From Vombatus ursinus (Eukaryota > Chordata > Mammalia > Diprotodontia > Vombatidae), in NCBI RefSeq assembly GCF_900497805.2, contig NW_020954562.1, forward strand, positions 26,774,318 to 26,838,317: 64,000 nt of DNA, given 5' to 3'. Below, in pieces: positions 12,101 through 25,351 of this stretch. The notes under the pieces are model-generated. The model saw only the letters and a list, made by a program, of their open reading frames with translations, did no database searches and was not told where the DNA came from. A program made the position numbers and the translations under genes. How positions within the stretch are numbered: position 1 is the first letter of the stretch; each line of letters opens with the position of its first letter.

Positions 12101-15100
12101 TTGGTTGCATGATCTTGGTTAGAGAGGTAGAGTGTTTATCTGTGACATTGTTCCTGAATGTGGCTGCCTCTGGATTCCTCTGATATCTCTATGATCAGTA
12201 GTTCTCTAAGCTTGATTTAAAAAAAAAAAAAGCCCCTATTTCACCATACAGGTGTCGTAGTGACAGCTTGGTGATTCAGGTGAAATGCTGTAGGGCCCCC
12301 CCCCCCCCCCCCGTTTCTGGCTATCCCTTGAGGTGGCTTCGTACTTCAGAATATTTGCTTCTTATTTTGTGTGCTGGCAGTGCCACCTGACACACAAACA
12401 CCTGAGATTACAACTATTGTCATTCCCTGTTTGCTGCCCTGGGAATCAGGATAACAAAACCTGGAATCTTTCCTCAAACAGTTAAATTGAGGAGGAAGGA
12501 ATTAGCTGCAAATTGTTTTCCCACACTTATTTTATACAGCACTCCTTTAGGATACTTTACATTCCAGCAAAACTAAAAAGTGATGAGGAAAAACTAAGAG
12601 CTACCAAGTACTCTAGGAAAATTTGAGGAGGAGGAGAACTTTCATCTGGGGGAATCGGAGAAGGCTCAATGGAGAAAGTTAAGGCATAGATGAATAGTGT
12701 GCATTCCTGGTGTGGGGAACGGCCTGCGTGGACACACAGAGGAGGAGGGAGGACTTGGAAGATTCAATTTGGAGAATAATTGGTAGTTAAATTTGGCTGA
12801 ATCTGAAGGGAAATAGCATGCAATAAATCCAGAAGGGCAGTTTGCAACCAGCTTGGGCAAGGCCTATCCTGCTAAGCTGCAGAGTGTGTATAATATGCTA
12901 GCAGCCATAGGGACTTACTGAAGGTTTCTGGACAGAGAAGTCCAGACCTGGTAAGACATGTGCATTTGAAAGATTATTTTGACAGCTGTGTGACAGTTGG
13001 ATTGAAGCAGAGAGAGACTGGAGGCCGGGAAATCGGGTTAGAAAGCTATTATGGTAGTTTAGCTTAGAGATAATGAGGGCTTGAACTAGGAGAGGGACTT
13101 TGTTATCCACTAACGGAAAGAAAGGGATGACAGATGATCATTAGGACATAGAAGCCAAGGTTATTTCTTGTTTGTCCATCCCCTTCATTACTGTAACATG
13201 CAAAATTTCAGAATTGGATGTAATCAAATAAATTTGGAAGTTGGAGGAAGGTCAGGTTTAGTGTAGAAGAAGATGAGCTTGGTTTTGGATTGTTGAATTT
13301 GTGGTGTTGGTGGGACATGTTAGTTGAGATGCCTGTCCAATAGGCAGTCTGAAATGCAGAAGATTAATTTGTGTGTGTGTGTGTGTGTGTGTGTGTGAGT
13401 GTGTGTGAGAGAGTGAGACAGAGAGAAGAGAAGTGAGTCATTTGCAGAGGTGTGATAATTGAACTGATGAGAATGGATGAAATCACCAAGGGAGAAAATG
13501 AAGAAAGAGAAGGCAACTTAGAACAGAGCCTTGGGGGACACCCACACTTAGGGGTGGGAGGGTGATGATTAACCAGTCAGTCAACAAGCATTTATTAACC
13601 AGCAAAGGAGACCTGGAAGGAGTGTGGTTCAGTGGGTAAGAAGAGAAACAGGAGGAGATGGGTTCAAAGATATAATTGGAAAGATTGGTTTTAATGAGGA
13701 GAAAACTAATCCTCCTGATACTGACTGGAGCAGGGGAAAAGAGCATGGGTGAAAACAGCAGATTTGAGGCTTGGAGGAGGATAGTGAGGGAGTTAATGAT
13801 GGCTAACCTTAATCTCTGTAAAGTTGGAGATAATGTCCTCTGAGAGAGAAGAGGAGAGTTGGGAGACCTGAGGAAAAGATAAAAGTTTGGTACAGTTTCT
13901 GTTGGGAATGGGAATATGAAGTCAGTGGGATAGGGATCGGCTATCACTTTATCTGTGATTTTATTGCTATAGAGAATTCCTGGGTGAGGACTTTCCTTCT
14001 TATTCAGATTGCAACCTTTGCTTGCAATTTAGAGTCTTTGAGAGTTGCCCTTGAGCCCTGGTGTTAAACTCACATTGAAACAGATACCTTCAGGGCCTTG
14101 TAGTGACTTAGAAAACAAATTAACATTACCTATGTGGTGTTTTTACTTATTCTGTTAAATATTTTCTAATTACATTTTAATCTGGTTGCTGGCCCCTGCC
14201 AGTTTCACACTTTTGGCCTCAGAGCACTGAGAGTCTAAGTGACGGGCCTGGATCGTAGAGCCAGGACTGTGTCTGAGGTAGAACTTCGAGTCTCCCTGGC
14301 CTGGAGACCAGCTCTCTACTCTGCCACAGTGAAGTCAATGAGAGGTGAATAAAAGGATTGCCATGCACAAGTGAAGGCCCAGTTAGGGTTAGTAACATAA
14401 CACTTTTCCCCCCTCTTCCTGTATCACATGGCCCTGCTACCAGGACCTAGAGTTTGGTCTAGTTCCTTTAGTACAGCAGCTGTTAGTTCCACACATGGTG
14501 AGTTAAATTAGCTTTTGTAGACTAATCCATGAGTGAGCCTAACCACCATTTAAAGCATTGATTTTGGGGAAGCAGTTTTCTCAGCTCTCAATAGCCATCT
14601 CACTAACAAATTAACTTTTAGAACATGGCCTATTTGGAAGCTGGAGACTAACTCTATTTATCTTGTGTATTGGTAATGGTAAGGCAGATCTTCTGTCTAA
14701 CTTATGCCTCCCTCCTGGTTAGAGTGCTCTTTTCTTGATTTAGTTTTGTATCTTGATGGAATTCTTTGTGATGAATTTCCTCCAATCTGCTTTAAGAAGA
14801 TATTTGCCTCTTCCTTGCTGTTTTTTAGCAATATAATTGTCTGTCACCAAAAAGGACAGTATCTGTTGCTGGAACCTTACAAAGTTATTGTTCTTTTAAG
14901 TGCTTAGATACCTTATCAGCCCATTCTTTTTTCTGGGCCAAGTCCACGTGACAGAAAATCGTTTTCCTCTGGAGACAAGAAATAAATGGAAGTGGACTTG
15001 TTTTGTCATATTGACTTGAGCCATAGGGTTTTGTTACTTTCAAAATACAGATACAGAATAAAAACCGGACTGAGTTAGGAAGTGCTGCACTCTCAGTAAC

Positions 15101-18100
15101 ATACCATATTAGTGATACAAATCCAGGATTTTTCGAAAGTTGTTAAAACAGCTATTTCTCTGGGCAAATGAGCATCTTTAGATAAAATGACTTTGATCTC
15201 TACAGTAGAGAAACATCTTTTGGTCATTGCAGTATATATGATTTACATTTGTTGGGCTGGAATAAGTTATCTAGTCTGCACAATATCTCTGTATTGCCAT
15301 TTCAGAAATGACTCTAGAAAAATAATTATCTCTGCTTTTTGTTTTTGAGAATCTCCAGAGATTGGTATTATTTCCTTGGTAAATATTGGGGTCTGATCAT
15401 GAGGTTTGATGTCCTGTCCTTGGTGGAAATGCTGTCATTTAATATGTGCAATTAATGCACACATTGATTCATCTGTTGTGTCAGTAATGAGGGGTATTAT
15501 GGTGATAATTTTTTGGGGGGGGTGTGGTTTGAACCATTGATTTTTGTTTGGAAGCTCTTTCCATGAATGGAGATAAGCAACTCTTCAGTATCTTAAGAGG
15601 TTAAATGACTTGCCTCCTGGTCACTCAATCAATATCTGTTAAATACAGGACTTGAACCTAGGTTTTTTGACTCCAAGGCAGGCCTCTCTATCCACCAGTT
15701 AGGTTGACTTGCAATGAGTCAATAGAGTGAAATTTAAAACGTTTGTATTATTCTTGTTGTCTGTTATTAGAGAATTTTAAAAAAATTGTTAATAATGAAA
15801 GTTTGAAATCACCAACTTTTTCTGTGGGGTCTAATAATGTGCAAATCTGGCATCTTTATTTGGCTAGTTACAGAATCATAGTTTCAGAATAGGAAGGAAT
15901 TGAAGTGGCCATCAGTCCAGACGTCTGTAAACTACAGCTCTTGCCAAATTCCACACAAGACCTGTCTTTGGCCTGGTAACCAAAAATGGCATTTACATTT
16001 CAAAGTAAAGTCTTAATGTATTTGAAAATGTGAAAGCCATTGGGCCATATTTGACTCCTGGGCAATGCCAACCCTTGATATGGTCCACCCCATACCTGAA
16101 AAAATATCCAGCAACATATCCTATGTAGTGAGCCCCATGTGTTTTGAGGGCTGGGGAGGTTGTTGCTGTGAGGTTTGAAGGGAGTCTAGCCCCTTCTCCC
16201 TCCAACCCTTCTCTAAGGGAGATTTTTATTCCTACAGCAAAGTTGTAGGAAACAGGAAGTTGGGGCCAGAGGCCACCATACCAGGCAAGAGTTACATCTG
16301 TTTGCTCCCTCTAAATATTCTTAGTCTGGCAAATATGATTCAAGCTAATTTCTGTGATGTGTATGACACATGATGACACATGACATCACATGACTTATTT
16401 CTAAAACTATTTTTCCTGATAAAGTCTACTTTATTTGACATCTCACCAAATAAATAAAATAGAAATAAAAATTAAAGCTTTATCTAGGAAAGTAACCACT
16501 ATTGTATTTATATCTTTTAGATACTCATTTTTAATGTGTGTTTAAACCTGCAGTGGAAAATACTTTAAAAAATTCAAGTTCAAGCTAACTTCTGATCACT
16601 TTACATTATTGAGGAAGTGGAGCAATACCCCAAAACTCTACATCCAAGATTTGACTCCTTTCCCACCAAAAACCTGTTCTAGACTGAATACACATAGCAC
16701 TTAGCCAGGAAAATCCATTTGTCCAAATAAATAGCAAAACAGAAATCAGAGAAGATATAATACCAGAATATATACCATATAGACATTGGGAGCAAGACAG
16801 CTCAGTGCAGCCAAGAGAGGAAACCCTAGATCTCACCCAAGGGGAAACTCCTCCAAGTCCATACTGTAGCAGGCTGGGAATAGGGACATGATGGAGACTG
16901 CCAGCTCCTCTCGAGTCTTTTCAGAGTTCTTTCCTCCAACATGAAGTGGGTTGACTTCATCCACCTTCCCTTTTGAAGCTGGAAGCCAGAAGCACCTGAA
17001 GCAACTCAAAGCCTGAAGAGTTATATAAAGACTGTCTCGAGAACTTAAGATCTTTCCTCTCTTGTCACCAGCTCTGCCTTGTCCCTTACACAAACAGGTT
17101 CAGGCCATTCATCTCCACCAATGAGGAGAGGATCCCTTACCAATGGACTTTGGAACTGGGGTTACATCAATAAATAGTCATTCTGACTTTCTTAGAAGAC
17201 CTCTTTTGAGTGGGAATTTTTAGTCCCAAGGCAGCCATTCTGCTTTGGAGAGATCTATTTGAAACTTTTTTCTTAAATTGAGTTGAAATCTGCTTCTATA
17301 ATTTCTACTTGATTGCTCCTACTTCTGCATCTTGAGGTCAAATAGAACTAGTAGAATACTGATAGCTCTTCAAAATTTTTGAAGACAACTACCATTCTCA
17401 TCTGAGTTTTCTTTTCTCCAGGCCAAGTTTCTTTAGTTCCTTCAACTAATTCTTGTATGGCATGAATGCAAATTTACTTCACCATTCTGATTGCTCTTCT
17501 TTAGCTTATCATGTCCTTCCTAAAATGTGGCACCCAGAAGATGCCAACAATTTTGGAAGAGAGCAGCCTAGATTTGTATAAATCTACACAAATATCTATT
17601 TAAAGTAAAAAGTTAAAAAAAATGCAGAATGCATATTTTTGTCATCAGTTTTTAATAACTAGCCTGAAATTTCCATCTGGTTTTGTTATTCATTATCATT
17701 TGGCAATTAAGAAGTAAGGTTGTCTGGGTGGGTGTTTATTTGGCTGGTTGCAAAGACCATTGATAATTTTCAAATGCAATGTTCATCCTTCAGATATATG
17801 TATAAATAATTCTTTAATGCAGAGATTCGTCTGAGTGTTCAAAATCACAGGAGAATTTAGGTTTTATCTTGCTGCATTTAAGGGCAATGTTTAAGCTGGC
17901 AGAATGTTATACAGTTGCTTTTCAAAACAGTTTTCTTATTACTGTAGTGAAAAGGATATAATCCATTTAGGATACTTTTAGGCATGTGTGTGCATTATAG
18001 TAGTTTTAGTGATTGGTTAATTTGTGTGTCCTGTCTTAGGGGAATACAATATGGGAAAATGGAGGAAACCCCTTGCCTCTCCCCAACATTTTCTGATTCA

Positions 18101-21100
18101 CCTGACCTATCTTTCATTCAAGCAGAGATACGTACTTATAGGATCTGTGATTTTTGTCAAAAGTACCACTTCTACCTGTGTAAGTTAGCAGGTTTTATAA
18201 TATTTAATAGATATGAAGCATTAGTTGCTGTGCTCCCCAAGTGCTAAGCTGATCATCTGATGAAATACCAAAAGTAAAGAGTAAATTGGCTATACATTGG
18301 GGAAAGGCTTGGGGGGAGAAGGGGAAATGAGTCATTTCCAGTATATTTATTTTGAGCTTTTGGGGAATTTTGCCACTGATTGTTCATGCCTTTAATTATA
18401 GCCGGTAGCTAACAATATGCCAATGTGTTTACACTGTGCTAAGCACTTTACGATTATTATCTCATTTGATCCTCACAATAACCCTGGGAGCAAGGTGTTG
18501 TTATTATCCCCATTTTACAGATGAGGAAATTGAGGCAAACAAAAGTTAAGTGACTTGCCCAGGATGACACAGCTAGGAAGTGTTTGAGGCCAAATTTGGA
18601 CCCAGATCTTTCTGACTCTAGGTCCAGTGTTCTATTCATTGTGCCACCTAGTTTCCTTTAACAGGCTTGAGTTTTTAGTAATCTGAAATTACTGAATTTT
18701 CCCAGAGACTGTGCCACACATATGTTATCAGTAGTTGTGAAAAATGTGCCACACGCATCATCACGTGACTATTTTTAAAAAATATTTTTCCTGATAGAAT
18801 CTGCTTTTGACCCGTCACCAAATAAACAAAACAGAAATAAAAATTAAGCCTTTTTCTAGGAAAATAACAATTATTCTATTTACATCTTTTAGATATTCCT
18901 TTTTAATGTATGTTTAAACCTGCAGTGGAAAATACTTAAAAAATAAAGCTTACATTTGAGTGTGACTTGATTTTGGACCAGCCTGTGGGAGCAAACCATG
19001 AGAGTCACTGATGTAGATGACTCACTCCTTGTTATGAGATATTGGGTATGGCCTCCAGCTTGATGGATTGATTAACATTTTACCTCTAGCATTTTATTTC
19101 AGCTCTCTGTTGCTGACGCATTTCCTACTTCTCATTTTAATATCATACTAAAAAGGAGGAAAAAGTGCTCTCAACTTTACTAAACTTTATTACATAGTTC
19201 CCATCTTCATGATAAATTTATATGCTGCCTTGAGGCTACCTTTTTATAAATGAATTATTAAAAGGAATCTCAAGCATAGTTGAGTCAGAATGGATGTTCC
19301 AATTATATTGACCTGCTTTGTAATAAATTTTAGAGTTTACTCTTACTCAGATCACCTAATAAGAATGAAGGCAGTCACTCTGAGGTTACTCTATTATCAT
19401 TAATTATTTTAAAAGATTCTTTTTTGTTGTTATTTAGTCTTTGATAGACTAGTGGACTGCTAAAAAGTTTTGGTTACGAAGATTTTTAGGTTTAGTTTAA
19501 ACGTGACACTTTATAGAGATTTTTCTTGCTTGGGACGATGCAATATCTTTTTCTTGTGTTTATGTTATCTGTACCATGGAACCTACTAACACGGAAGAGG
19601 TATCTTTCTGAGGAAAACTCTTTTGCTGCATGATTTGATTTAAAGCCTTCCTTTACTTTTGACTTTTATATTGATATTTTTACTTTTTGTGCTTTTTAAT
19701 TCAAATATTTATTAAATAATTACTCAGTGTAAGGTACCTTTTTAGACACTGGAACTAGAAGATGAAAAATAAAATAGTTCTTGCCCTCAAGGAACTTGTT
19801 TTACTAATGAGCAATACAGTCTGAACACATGTAAGTATATACTATGATGTAGCTAATAGGGGACAATGGAGACATTCAGATACAGTCAGTGTTATATAGG
19901 AAAATTTGAAAAGAGGAAGAGAAGGATCTCAATAGGCAGAAATGAAGAGGTCATGCCTTCCAGGACTAATAACCTGGACTGGTGATAGAAGACAGCAGAA
20001 TGAGATTTGAATCCAGATTGGCTAGAACAGACTGTACAAAGGGGAAGTTTTATGAAATAAGACTAGAAACCATAGTGTGGTCTGGGAACCGTGGTTGGAA
20101 CCATAATGGAGAGATCTTTAAATGTCAACTAGTGAAAGCTTATATCCTACACATTCAAATTCTCTTCTTAAATGTCACGGTGTCTTTCTTCCATTACTGT
20201 TCATTCCAGCTTCTACTCTTTGGGTTTTTAAAAAAGTCTTTTATGATATTAACATGGGAAGTACTTTTTATTTCCCACCTTAGTTTCCAATTAATATTTA
20301 TTTTCTCTATCTTCATACTACCCTCTAACCCCCATTTAATAAGAAAAGAAAAAGAAAAAAGAAAACAAAGCTCTTATAACCAATATGTATGGTCAGGCAA
20401 AACAATTTCTTATATTGCCCACATTCAAGAACTTTAGACGTCTTTCTGCTTATCCATTATCCATTATTTCTGTCAGGAGGTCTTCTAGAATTATGGTTGA
20501 CCATATGGAGGTTACTTCTTAAACAACTGACTTGTTGCTTCTGCCTACCTTATAATTTCTTTGTTTGGCAAGATCAGTTATTTGTTCACTGAGGTGGATT
20601 TTAGGCTTCTTTGGGTATTTGGGTGATTCCTTAATATTACTTCTGTTCCTTTGTCTATTTCTAATTTTTCCTTCAGATCAATAGAATGTTTAAATAGATA
20701 AGGTTGTAGGTGTTTTAATTGTGCATCATACTGTTATTGCTCTTTGTCTTTGTAAGTTACCTGGATTTACATTGCTGATTTAGAAACAACTCCTAGATCA
20801 GTAACTAGTTCTCTCCTATATATTAAGATGTAGTCCATTTGGTGCTTGTATATCCAAAACTTCTTAGGGCCATTTTGTTCATATCAATGCTTATGGCAAT
20901 AATTTAGGGCCCAATGCTCTATTCATTGCACCACCTAGCTCTGTTTAACAGGCATAGTAGGTGTCTTTTTTGTAATCTGAAATTACTGAATTTTCCCAAA
21001 AATTGTACCATAGGTATGTTATCAATAGTTATGAAAAATCTGCCATATGTATGTCATCACATGACTTATTTTTAAAAATATTTTTCCCTGATGAGGTTTA

Positions 21101-24100
21101 TGAAGCATTTTTTCTCAACCACCTATGGAGTGTGTAAGGATAGAGATAGGGATTAGACCTAGGATTTCACAGGTATAGGGAGCTCCCAAAAGAGGAAACT
21201 CCCAGTACTAATGCAGGTCAGTACGTTCTCTGTACATTACAGTATTACAGAGTTGACTGGAGCAGTAAGAATTTATGTCTTGCCCAGGGCCACACAGCTA
21301 GTATGTGTCAGAGAAAGGACTTCAATCCAGGTCTTCCTGACATCCAGACCAGCACTCTGGGAGCTAAGATGTGCTTCTTTGTAAATAATACAGATGCTGC
21401 CATTGTATAGGTGAGGAAATTGAAGCTCAGAGAGCTTCAATGTGTTGTTTGTGGTCCCATAGTTAGCAAACCAAAGAGCTGGGATCTGAACCTCGGGCTC
21501 TCCAGATTCCAGGTAAAGGGCTCTTTTCAAATAAACCCCATTTCCCCACACAGTGCCCTTGTTCTTTACAGTGATATAATGATGCTCTCAGGTCCTGTTG
21601 AGGCATATGGGTCATTAGCTTCTATGCTGGGTAGTTCTAGATAGCCCTGTACCTGCTCTTTGTGGTTTTTTTGGTCACCTCCCTTGGTCTCAGGTTGTCA
21701 GCTTTCCATTTTCCTTTCTGTCATTGGTACCATGTGTAACAGTTCTCTTTTAATTTGCTGCCTCTAGTCTACAATGGATTTTTAAACTAATATCTATATA
21801 GTATCTACATAATAATATATCTATAATAAAGCCAATATTGATGTAGATCTACATCTGGCTCATCTGTTTTTGTTTTTGTTTTTGTTTTTTGTTTTTTGGG
21901 TGGAGGGGGAGCGAGTTTGGAAGGGACAGCCTGTGGTTTCACTAGTAGGGAAATCCTGAAGAGGAAACTCCCTCTAATAATGGACATCAACTCCTACTCT
22001 GCAACTTGATTGACTTAGAGTTGCCTGGGGGAATGACTTGCCCAGAGTTATCATTATATTTTCTGTCAAAGACTCAAATCTCTCCTTCCTTGAGATGCCA
22101 CACTTTAGGATTTATTAATGAATGTCACTGGTATGTTCCTTGTATTTTTCTGCATTTTAGCCAAAATCACTGAAGAGGAAAAGTGTGGGACATCAGAAAA
22201 AAGTTATCCATCCTTATAGCAGAAAAGCAGCTCAACTTAATCGAGAAGCTCATAAACAAGAAAGAAAGGAAAAGTAAGTATGTCTATACTGGTTTTGTAG
22301 TTCATTGAGGAAAAGTATTTAATCACCTATGGAGAGCAGTGAGTTTCTTTAAGGTCTTTGTCAAAGAGATGAAATTGTACTGATTCAACCTTTAAGTGTT
22401 TGGATTTCAAATGAAAATCTTAGATTAAATTATCATTAAGGTCATATTTAGGTCTGAAATCTTAGAATCCTACCTGTGATCCCCATATTTGATCTAAAGA
22501 TTGTAGTATTTTTTTTTTTAAGGCAGTTGGGGTTGTGACTTGCCCAGGGTCAAACAGCTAGTAAGTGTCTGAGATCAGATTTGAACTCTAAAGGTTGTAG
22601 TGTTGACCAGAATATTTGCCCTTGGAGGGACACAGTGAATGAAAACTCATTTCTTAAATGTATGTGCAAAGCACTAGGGATACTAATGGGCAGTGATGCA
22701 TCCTGTTCTCAAGGAGCTTACATTTTAATGGGAGAGATAGCATGTAGGAACTTTGAAAAACTCCATGGTCCTTCGAGTATAACCGCAAAACAAATGATAA
22801 CCATATCTTTTGCCTATTTATTCTTAAGGTGTATTTTAAAAGTAAATTATATTATGAGAATATATGTGGTAGGACAATGTTCCTCACGTTGTATAGGACA
22901 TATTGGTATATTATTGAGTCCATGTTGGTGTGGCTGTTATAGGCTAGACTTTCCTCAAGGTGGAACCTCTGTTTTCTCCTCTACACATTTAACGTAAGTC
23001 ACATAACAATTCATAGTTCAGCATTGCTTTAGGACTGAAAAGATCAGCACACACCTAGTGATCTTTTGCACACATGGTGATTAGTTTGTCAGTTCAGCCA
23101 CTATTAGTACAATTGACTGGATCAGAGTACTAGTGGAGAGGGGGAATCGGATAAAGAAGGATATCCTGCCTTTGTAATAAAGTTAATGGGAAATTTAAAT
23201 ATTTTCTTGCCAAATTTTTTAAAGCTAGAGATTTCTGTTAAAGGATACAAAAAATGCAATAAAACCTCACTTAATTAAGAACTAGAATTTAACTTATTTA
23301 TAATAGAGTATAATTTGAAATAGTTGCTGTAGCACAACTTAGATATCCTGTTCTTAAATAAAAATCTTCATATGATAGAAAACCTAGTTAGTTCTGGGTC
23401 CATTTTCCCTAATCCCTTATGTTTTTAAACATTTTGTTTTACCAGTTTCTTTGGGTACATGAATACTTATTTTAAACAGAATTATTTTTCTAAGATGTTG
23501 CTGGAATTTTAATGATCTTCACAATTCTATAGAGTTATGTGTAGAAAAAATGAAATGGATAAATAGAAAAAGATCCAGGCACTTAAGCCTTTGGCCATCT
23601 TTATAGAAAAATAAAATGTTCAGTAAATGTCTTAGTATTGAACAATTTGTTCTAACAGAGCAACTTAAGGACAGTTTGAAAATAGCATAGCAACGCTTAA
23701 GGAAACATCATGTGTTGTAGAAATGGAACAAAAATCAAACAAAATCAAGGAAAGTGGCTTTTCTAAATGTGTGAGAGTATCTTACACATAATAGACTTAG
23801 TAAATATTCTTTTGTGTGGTTAAATGCTGCTTTGTAAACTTTGTTTTGAACCAACCAATATTTTTATACTCTATTATTGATGCTTGGACGTTCATTAAAA
23901 GATTGATGTAACAGAGTGATTTGTTTTAAAATGGTAAAATTTTCTATTCGGACTTTCCTGTTTGGCAACTTGGAAGCTGATTCAAATGATAGAAATGGTA
24001 AAATGCCATCTCTTCTGGTGAAATGAAACATGCAGATAAATACAAATTTGATGGATCCATATTATCTGTCATTGGTATGGCTACTTATTCTACTGGTAGA

Positions 24101-25297
24101 TATTGAAATTGTTATGTGTAACTTTTGTCCATATACTTTCCTAAATCCCGCGTAGAGAATCTCCTCACTTAAAATAAGTATCTTATTAAATTCATACTAT
24201 GTATAACAAATTGGAGGCCTTCCTTTGGGTCTTTTAAGTATTTCAAACCTACTAATATATCATATTTGGATTGTTATTTATCTCAGATTCTCAGTCCAGA
24301 ACTGACCTACCTACATTTCTGAACATGTAGTTTTGATGTCTCTCATGTCATTTTATGGTCCATGTTTTAATTGTTAATCTACTTGGGCTTACTTAAATGT
24401 TCTGTGCATTTTTCTATTGCCCATTTGGCTCCCTAGAATTTTCATTTTTCTCAGCTCTGCTTCATGAGATTCATAGCTATCTAGTATCATTGGGAGAATA
24501 TGAAATGGACACCCATTGAGTTAGTCCATCTAATCTCTTGTCACCTGGCATTGCACTTGGGCAGTGAGTTGGGCTTAGAGATGAGCCAGAAATAAGAGGA
24601 AAGGGAATTTGGGGAATTGTGCAGCACCTTTATTGATGTGACTTGTCATTCTCTTGCCTATTTTTTTTAACCTGCGACAGATAAATATAAACAGGAAAGT
24701 AACTGCTCTCATTTAAGAGAACCAAGGATGAAATTAGCAACATATGAAAATCTACCTTTATTTCCTGGTACCTATGGGGTATGTTCTCATTAAAGCCACA
24801 TAATAGAGAATTCACAAAAGCAAGGTTGCTTTTTGGGTTTTTTTTTTTAAGATTATAGAGCCAGAAGGAACCTTAGGGGTCATACAGACTGACCGCTTCT
24901 TTTTACAGATTGAGACCTAGTGACTTCCTCAATGTTATATGGGTAGTAAGTAGCCAAATGTGAATTCATACCAAAGCCCTCTTAACTTCACATTGATTTC
25001 TGTTGTCAAGGCCTGTCAATTTTGTAACATTTCTCAAGTATGTCCCCTTTTCTCTTCTGATATCCAGTGTGGTGCAAAACTCTCATCACTTCACATCCGG
25101 ACTGGTGCAATAGCCTGCTGGGGGGGTGGGGTGGGGGAGGAGTTTTCCTGCCTCGAGTCCCTCCTCACTGTAGTCCGTCCTCACTGAGCGGCCAAAGTAT
25201 TTTTCCTAAAGTGTAGGTTCAACACTGCGGTGGTTGCCTATGGCTTCTAGGATTAATTAAGTAATCTGCTGGTCAAAGCCCTTTATAACCGTCCCAT

Positions 25298-25351
<54 letters not shown>

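Noticed and set aside
13483-13947. 154-residue minus-strand frame with GVPQGSVL as a host gene
   Set aside because: The motif identifies L2 reverse transcriptase; the element is a decayed LINE.
16356-16395. Short acatgatgacacatgacatc-type repeats as a possible CRISPR-like array
   Set aside because: The repeats are 6-8 bases, adjacent and irregular, in a vertebrate intron; simple sequence at the edge of a local repeat.
19982-20437. 151-residue frame on the plus strand
   Set aside because: It crosses the border of an L2 remnant and an L1-like relic, and has no domain or conserved start context.
25300-25348. CA tract as a regulatory or recombination signal
   Set aside because: An ordinary microsatellite within an L2 3' end; no further evidence.
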